This document shows positions 59,682-64,000 of a stretch of 64,000 bases of DNA, in pieces; position 1 is the first letter of the stretch; each line of letters starts with the position of its first letter. Origin of the DNA: Sinomonas atrocyanea. GTDB lineage: Bacteria; Actinomycetota; Actinomycetes; Actinomycetales; Micrococcaceae. The stretch covers positions 248,001 to 312,000 of the forward strand of contig NZ_JAUSRH010000001.1 of the NCBI RefSeq assembly GCF_030811715.1, given 5' to 3'. The notes beneath the pieces are model-generated. The model ran no database searches and was not told the origin of the DNA. It saw nothing but the letters and a program-made list of their open reading frames with translations. Made by a program: the position numbers and the translations under genes.

Positions 59682-62657
59682 GTGAATGCTCCAGCTGCCC
59701 TCTACCGCCGGTATCGGCCGGACACGTTCCAGGACGTGATCGGGCAGGAGCACGTCACCGAGCCGCTCATGACGGCGCTCCGGAAGAACCGCGTCAACCA
59801 CGCCTACCTGTTCTCCGGCCCGCGCGGCTGCGGCAAGACCACCTCGGCGCGCATCCTGGCGCGCTGCCTCAACTGCGAGAAGGGCCCGACGCCGGAGCCC
59901 TGCGGCGTCTGCCCCAGCTGCGTCGAGCTTGCGCGCGGCGGTGCCGGGTCGCTCGACGTCATCGAGATCGACGCCGCGAGCCACGGCGGCGTGGACGATG
60001 CGCGAGACCTCCGCGAGCGCGCCACCTTCGCCCCGGTCCGCGACCGCTACAAGATCTTCATCATCGACGAGGCCCACATGGTGACCTCGGCCGGCTTCAA
60101 CGCGCTCCTGAAGATCGTCGAGGAGCCGCCCGAGCACATCAAGTTCATCTTCGCCACGACGGAGCCGGACAAGGTCATCGGCACCATCCGCTCGCGCACG
60201 CACCACTACCCGTTCCGGCTCGTTCCGCCCGAGCCGCTGATGGCCTACCTCGAGCAGCTGTGCACGGCCGAGCGCGTGCCGGTGGCCCCGGGGGTGCTCT
60301 CGCTCGTGGTCCGCGCCGGCGGCGGCTCCGTGCGCGACTCCCTGTCCGTGCTGGACCAGCTCATGGCGGGCGCCGGGACCGACGGGATCGACTACGAGCT
60401 GGCCGTCGCCCTGCTCGGCTACACGCATGCGGCCCTGCTCGACGACGTCGTGGACGCCATGGCCGCAGGGGACTCCGGGACCGTGTTCCGCGCCGTCGAC
60501 CGTGTGATCCAGACCGGCCACGACCCGCGGCGCTTCGTCGAGGACCTGCTGGAGAGGTTCCGCGACCTCATCATCGTCCAGGCGCTGCCCGACGCGGCCG
60601 AATCGATCCTGCGGGGCATTCCTGCAGACCAGCTCGCGCGCATGCGCGTCCAGGCGCAGAATCTCGGCGCGGCGGAGCTGTCCCGGGCCGCCGACGTCAC
60701 CAACGGCGCCTTCAACGAGATGACCGGCGCGACCTCTCCGCGCCTGCACCTCGAGCTCCTGTGCGCGCGCCTCATGCTCCCTGCGGCCGATGCCACCGAG
60801 CGCGGCTGGGCCGCCCGCGTCGACCGCCTCGAGCGGCGCCTCTCCTTCGCCGGCCCGGCCGCCGGCGAGCACCCGGCGGTCGAGCGCAGCGAAGCGGAAC
60901 CGAAACGATCCCCCGCCCTAGCTCCGGTGGTTGAGCGGAGCGAACCCCCGGTGGTCGAGGGGAGCGAAGCGGAGCCGAAACCCGCACCGCCCCCCACCCC
61001 GGTGGTCGAGCGCAGCGAAGCGGAGCCGAAACCCGCCGCCACCCGCCAGCCGGCCCCAGCGCCCCAGCCGGCCCCTGCGGCACCGGAGCACCACGAACGC
61101 TCGGAGGCCGCTGCCAGCGGCGCCGAGGCCAAGCCCCACCCGACTCCCGAGGCGCAGCATGGCGGCGCCGGGAGCGTGGAGATGTTCCGCCGCGCGTGGC
61201 CGGACATCCTCGATACCCTCGCCAAGGTCAAGCGGAGCACCTGGGCACTCGTGGGCCCGAACGCATCGGTCGCCGGCTTCGACGGCCGGACACTGGCGCT
61301 CGCCTTCGGCACCTCGGGGCTGGCGTCCGCGTTCACCCGCGGCGACCACTCCGCGAACCTGCACACGGCGATCAAGTCCGTGCTCGGCGTCGACTGCCAG
61401 ATCGATGCCGTCACTGGCGGCAACGGCCCGGGCACCCCGGCCACGGCAGGGGGCGGGCAGCGCCCAAAAGCGCCGACTGAGCCGCGCCAGGGCACGCCTG
61501 CGCCCGAAAGCGCCCCGCGCCAAGAGCCACGCACCCCCGGCGCGGCAGCCCAGCCCGCCGCAGGCGGGACACCCGCCGAGCCCGCAGCCGCGCCCAAGGC
61601 AGGCAGCGCACCGTCCGCTGCTGACATCGCCTGGGGCCTTGCGCCGGGGCCGCAGCCGGCGGCCGCCGTGCAGCAGGCACCCGCCCAGGCAGCGCCTGCC
61701 CAGGCGGCTGCCCCTCAGGCTCCGCGGACACCCGACGTCCAGACTCCGGGCCCACGTCCGCAGACACCGCAGGCCGAGACCCCTTCGAGGAAGCCGGCGC
61801 CGAGGGAGCCCGCACGGGAAGAGCCGGCACAGGCCGAGTCCCCTTCGAGGGAGCCCGCACAGGACGAGCCCGCAGCGCGCCGCCCGACGACGTCCGGTCC
61901 ACGGGCCGCCGCCACACCCACTCCCTACGACGACATCCCCTTCTCCGATGAGGAGCCGCCCGGCGAGTGGGACGAGCCGTACCCCGAGGACGAGGGCCGC
62001 GCAGCTCCCCGACGGGCACCCCAGCCCCCCGCACCCGCATCCCGGCCTCAGGCACCCGCTGCCGCACGCGGCGCTGCTGCACCAAGCGCCGCCGCACGCG
62101 GCGCCGCACCCAGCACTGCCGCCCCCAGCCAGGAGCCGCAAGGACCGCGGCAGCCGACACCTGGCGAAGCCCCGAAGGATCCCTGGGCCTACGCCCGGGA
62201 GAGCACCCCCGGCGTCTGGACCATCGGCACCGAACCGAACACCCGCTCCGGGGACGACACCGCGGGAGCCGGCCCGGCGCCGTCGTCCGCATCGGGCGAG
62301 GCGGCGGCGCCCCAGCTTCAGGGCGGCACCCGCCCGGCCCAGGCGGTCACCGCGGTCGCCGCCCAGCCGGCCTACGAGCCCGCCGCAGCCCAACCGCCCC
62401 AGCGCGGCCCGTCCGGCCAGCCGGAGGCAGGCCGGAAGCTGAGCATGTACGAGCGGCTCAGCCGCAAGGCCGCAGCGGAACAGGCCCAGCCCCAGCCCCA
62501 GCAGGCGCCGCGGGCGTATGTCGAGGACGTCGCGAGCGCGGACGACGAGACGATCGAGCACTCCGCCTTGTTCGGGCGCGCGGCCGTCGAGCGGATCCTC
62601 GGCGGAAAGCTCATCGAGGAGCGGGGCCTGGACGGGACTGTCATTCCCCCGCGGTAG
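59682..62657 (+). CDS. dnaX: DNA polymerase III subunit gamma/tau
   Basis: A 991-residue clamp-loader ATPase. Walker A GPRGCGKTT is at 46-54, the zinc site uses Cys65, Cys74, Cys77 and Cys80, Walker B/DEAx is FIIDEAHMV, and the C-terminal half of domain III ends near residue 375. Residues 400-490 contain repeated VVERSEAEPK-like units, 500-610 a small folded domain (FRRAWPDILDTLAKVKRSTW), and 620-930 is Pro/Ala-rich low complexity, making it much longer than the E. coli protein. GTG at 59682. No slippery A-run for gamma frameshifting is visible. Followed by recR. Confidence 0.95.
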   Translation: MNAPAALYRRYRPDTFQDVIGQEHVTEPLMTALRKNRVNHAYLFSGPRGCGKTTSARILARCLNCEKGPTPEPCGVCPSCVELARGGAGSLDVIEIDAASHGGVDDARDLRERATFAPVRDRYKIFIIDEAHMVTSAGFNALLKIVEEPPEHIKFIFATTEPDKVIGTIRSRTHHYPFRLVPPEPLMAYLEQLCTAERVPVAPGVLSLVVRAGGGSVRDSLSVLDQLMAGAGTDGIDYELAVALLGYTHAALLDDVVDAMAAGDSGTVFRAVDRVIQTGHDPRRFVEDLLERFRDLIIVQALPDAAESILRGIPADQLARMRVQAQNLGAAELSRAADVTNGAFNEMTGATSPRLHLELLCARLMLPAADATERGWAARVDRLERRLSFAGPAAGEHPAVERSEAEPKRSPALAPVVERSEPPVVEGSEAEPKPAPPPTPVVERSEAEPKPAATRQPAPAPQPAPAAPEHHERSEAAASGAEAKPHPTPEAQHGGAGSVEMFRRAWPDILDTLAKVKRSTWALVGPNASVAGFDGRTLALAFGTSGLASAFTRGDHSANLHTAIKSVLGVDCQIDAVTGGNGPGTPATAGGGQRPKAPTEPRQGTPAPESAPRQEPRTPGAAAQPAAGGTPAEPAAAPKAGSAPSAADIAWGLAPGPQPAAAVQQAPAQAAPAQAAAPQAPRTPDVQTPGPRPQTPQAETPSRKPAPREPAREEPAQAESPSREPAQDEPAARRPTTSGPRAAATPTPYDDIPFSDEEPPGEWDEPYPEDEGRAAPRRAPQPPAPASRPQAPAAARGAAAPSAAARGAAPSTAAPSQEPQGPRQPTPGEAPKDPWAYARESTPGVWTIGTEPNTRSGDDTAGAGPAPSSASGEAAAPQLQGGTRPAQAVTAVAAQPAYEPAAAQPPQRGPSGQPEAGRKLSMYERLSRKAAAEQAQPQPQQAPRAYVEDVASADDETIEHSALFGRAAVERILGGKLIEERGLDGTVIPPR
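60875..61034 (+). repeat. four in-frame copies of a GGTCGAGCGCAGCGAAGCGG repeat inside dnaX
   Basis: Copies begin near 60875, 60924, 60948 and 60999; the fullest form is GGTGGTCGAGCGCAGCGAAG followed by CGGAGCCGAAACCC. All are read in the same frame to give VVERSEAEPK or close variants. The second copy is the one most like the element inside the MMPL gene at 30493-30523. Confidence 0.85.
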
Positions 62658-62666
62658 CGTAGTGGG

Positions 62667-63266
62667 GTGTATGAAGGCGCAGTCCAAGACCTGATCGACG
62701 AGCTCGGCAGGCTCCCCGGTATCGGCCCCAAGTCGGCCCAGCGGCTCGCCTTCCACATCCTCGAGGCCGACGCAGAGGACATGAAGCGCCTCGCCGCGGC
62801 GATCGTGGGCGTCAAGGAGCGCGTGAAGTTCTGCCAGATCTGCGGCAACGTCTCGGAGCAGGACACGTGCGCGATCTGCCGCGACCCCCGCCGGGACCCG
62901 AGCGTGATCTGCGTGGTGGAGGAGTCGAAGGATGTGCTCGCGGTCGAGCGGACGCGGGCCTACCGCGGCAGGTACCACGTGCTGGGCGGCGCCATCAATC
63001 CGATCGCAGGGATCGGCCCGGACCAGCTGCGCATCCGCGAGCTGCTCACGCGGCTCAACGACGAGCAGGTCACCGAGATCATCCTGGCCACGAACCCGAA
63101 CCTCGAGGGCGAGGCCACCTCGACGTACTTGGCGCGCATGCTCAAGTCCATCGGGGTCAAGGTCACCCGCCTCGCGTCCGGGCTCCCCGTGGGCGGCGAC
63201 CTCGAGTACGCCGACGAGGTCACGCTGGGCCGGGCCTTCGAGGGCCGGCGCAGCGCTATCGGCTGA
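62667..63266 (+). CDS. recR: recombination mediator RecR
   Basis: A 199-residue protein of normal RecR length. It has the N-terminal HhH ([15 protein letters not shown]), the zinc finger Cys56, Cys59, Cys68, Cys71 in [18 protein letters not shown], the Toprim segment [14 protein letters not shown] and the C-terminal [19 protein letters not shown]. It works with RecO to load RecA at gaps. GTG start at 62667, nine bases after the dnaX stop, so cotranscribed. Confidence 0.96.
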   Translation: MYEGAVQDLIDELGRLPGIGPKSAQRLAFHILEADAEDMKRLAAAIVGVKERVKFCQICGNVSEQDTCAICRDPRRDPSVICVVEESKDVLAVERTRAYRGRYHVLGGAINPIAGIGPDQLRIRELLTRLNDEQVTEIILATNPNLEGEATSTYLARMLKSIGVKVTRLASGLPVGGDLEYADEVTLGRAFEGRRSAIG

Positions 63267-63343
63267 CGGAAGGGCATAGTAGCGCACCTGCGCTTCATGA
63301 CAGATTGTTAAGCGCCGGCCGCGGGCGGGCGCATGCTGGATCC

Positions 63344-64000
63344 ATGAGCACTGCACGCACGTCCATCCCGGTCCTCGACCTCTCGACCGCGAGGGGCGCC
63401 GACGGCGGATTCACCCCCGAGTTCCTCGACGCGCTGCGCGACGCGACCCACAGCGTCGGCTTCTTCCAGATCGTCGGATACGGGGGCCGGCCGGGGCAGG
63501 ACCAGGAGCTCCTCGACACGGTCGCCGAGTTCTTCCGCCTGCCCCTCGAGGAGCGCCTCGCCCTCGACAACCGCAACTCCGCCCAGTTCCGCGGGTACAC
63601 GCGCCTGGGCACCGAGGTGACGCGCGGCCGGGCGGACGCCCGTGAGCAGATCGACTACGGCCCCGAGCGCGCACCGCTCGAGCACGTCCCCGCAGACCAG
63701 CCCTACCTGCGCCTCCAGGGGCCGAACCAGTGGCCCGCAGCATTCCCCGCGCTCGAGAAGGCCGCGATGGACTGGGCCGAGCTCATGTCCGCGGTCGGCG
63801 CCGAGCTCCTCTCCGCCATCTCCGTCTCGCTCGGGCTGCCCGAGGACCACTTCGCCGAGCCCTTCGCCGGGACGCCGGCATGGATGGGCAAGCTCGTGCA
63901 CTACGTCGGCACCGGCGTGGTCCCCGAGGCGGGCCAGCAGGGCGTGGGCCTCCACGCCGACTACGGCTTCGTCACCCTGCTGCTGCAGGACCAGGTCGGC
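63344..64000 (+). CDS. isopenicillin N synthase-like 2-oxoglutarate/Fe(II) oxygenase, 3' end outside window
   Basis: The first 219 codons of a non-heme iron dioxygenase. The DIOX_N part is TSIPVLDLSTARGADGG with DATHSVGFFQIVGYG and LPLEERLALDN; the double-stranded beta-helix begins with GVGLHADYGFVTLLLQD, giving the His-x-Asp iron ligands. The second His and the 2-oxoglutarate Arg lie beyond the window. It is not necessarily involved in antibiotic synthesis: members act on many small substrates. ATG at 63344; 77 bases after recR, perhaps a new transcription unit. Confidence 0.85.
   Translation, partial: MSTARTSIPVLDLSTARGADGGFTPEFLDALRDATHSVGFFQIVGYGGRPGQDQELLDTVAEFFRLPLEERLALDNRNSAQFRGYTRLGTEVTRGRADAREQIDYGPERAPLEHVPADQPYLRLQGPNQWPAAFPALEKAAMDWAELMSAVGAELLSAISVSLGLPEDHFAEPFAGTPAWMGKLVHYVGTGVVPEAGQQGVGLHADYGFVTLLLQDQVG

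Noticed and set aside
60875-61034. dnaX programmed frameshift region
   Set aside because: No A-rich slippery heptamer or downstream stop in the alternative frame at the expected place; the sequence is a GC-rich repeat.

Overview
The window is very GC-rich, densely packed chromosomal DNA of an actinobacterium. Gene content and order (ffs - dnaX - recR with a nearby tRNA-Ser, a RamB-type regulator divergent from aceA/aceB, an IdeR/DtxR-type iron box, ROK-controlled sugar operons, baeRF2 + DUF1918) fit Micrococcales, most likely Micrococcaceae of the Arthrobacter/Sinomonas type; the genus is inference. I see no phage, transposase, integrase, plasmid, CRISPR or toxin-antitoxin locus. The accessory character lies in small dispersed intergenic repeats and in one large carbohydrate operon.

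Layout. 1-6.7 kb: end of an RluA-type pseudouridine synthase, a macrodomain protein, a small conserved protein, a LysE exporter, a DUF1684 protein, a coupled SDR/acyl-CoA dehydrogenase pair and a cytosolic GH76-like protein. 6.7-10.6 kb: ferric-iron ABC transporter (binding protein, fused permease, ATPase) behind a strong iron box. 10.7-18.3 kb: MBL-fold hydrolase, PAP2/acylphosphatase pair, debranching-type glycosidase, YdeI-like, VOC, Nudix-like and a large protein of unknown function. 18.3-24.6 kb: MctP-type Na+/monocarboxylate symporter with its DUF3311 partner, secreted serine beta-lactamase-like protein, tgt, CynX-type MFS. 24.7-29.5 kb: MHS-family permease divergent from a response regulator/histidine kinase/TAXI binding-protein operon. 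29.5-32.3 kb: MMPL transporter, a CGNR zinc-finger remnant and an acidic small protein. 32.3-37.0 kb: glyoxylate shunt module (RamB-type regulator, aceA, aceB). 37.3-41.8 kb: FrnE-like DsbA, baeRF2/DUF1918, methyltransferase, membrane protein, acyl-CoA dehydrogenase.

41.9-53.3 kb: a ROK repressor divergent from a tightly coupled operon of Gfo/Idh/MocA dehydrogenase, unknown protein, CUT1 ABC transporter (binding protein and two permeases, no ATPase), TIM-barrel isomerase, two further Gfo/Idh/MocA dehydrogenases and a second TIM-barrel isomerase, followed by a TetR regulator. Three NAD(P)-dependent dehydrogenases plus two isomerase/eliminase-type barrels and no kinase point to uptake and oxidation (3-keto chemistry) of an unphosphorylated sugar, anhydrosugar, glycoside or cyclitol. 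53.3-58.2 kb: LytR_C protein, conserved hypothetical, HAD phosphatase, DUF4188/TetR pair around a perfect nested palindrome, glutathione peroxidase, secreted M23 peptidase. 58.2-64 kb: tRNA-Ser(GGA), lipoprotein, SRP RNA, dnaX, recR and the 5' part of an isopenicillin-N-synthase-like oxygenase.

Most unusual structure: three dispersed repeat families. One is a 32-bp tandem repeat present at two loci, one a 21-bp tandem repeat present at two loci, and one an element read in frame as VVERSEAEPK-like peptide inside dnaX (four copies) and once inside the MMPL gene. A family of long hairpins built on ACGACGGCG arms includes one lying between aceA and aceB.
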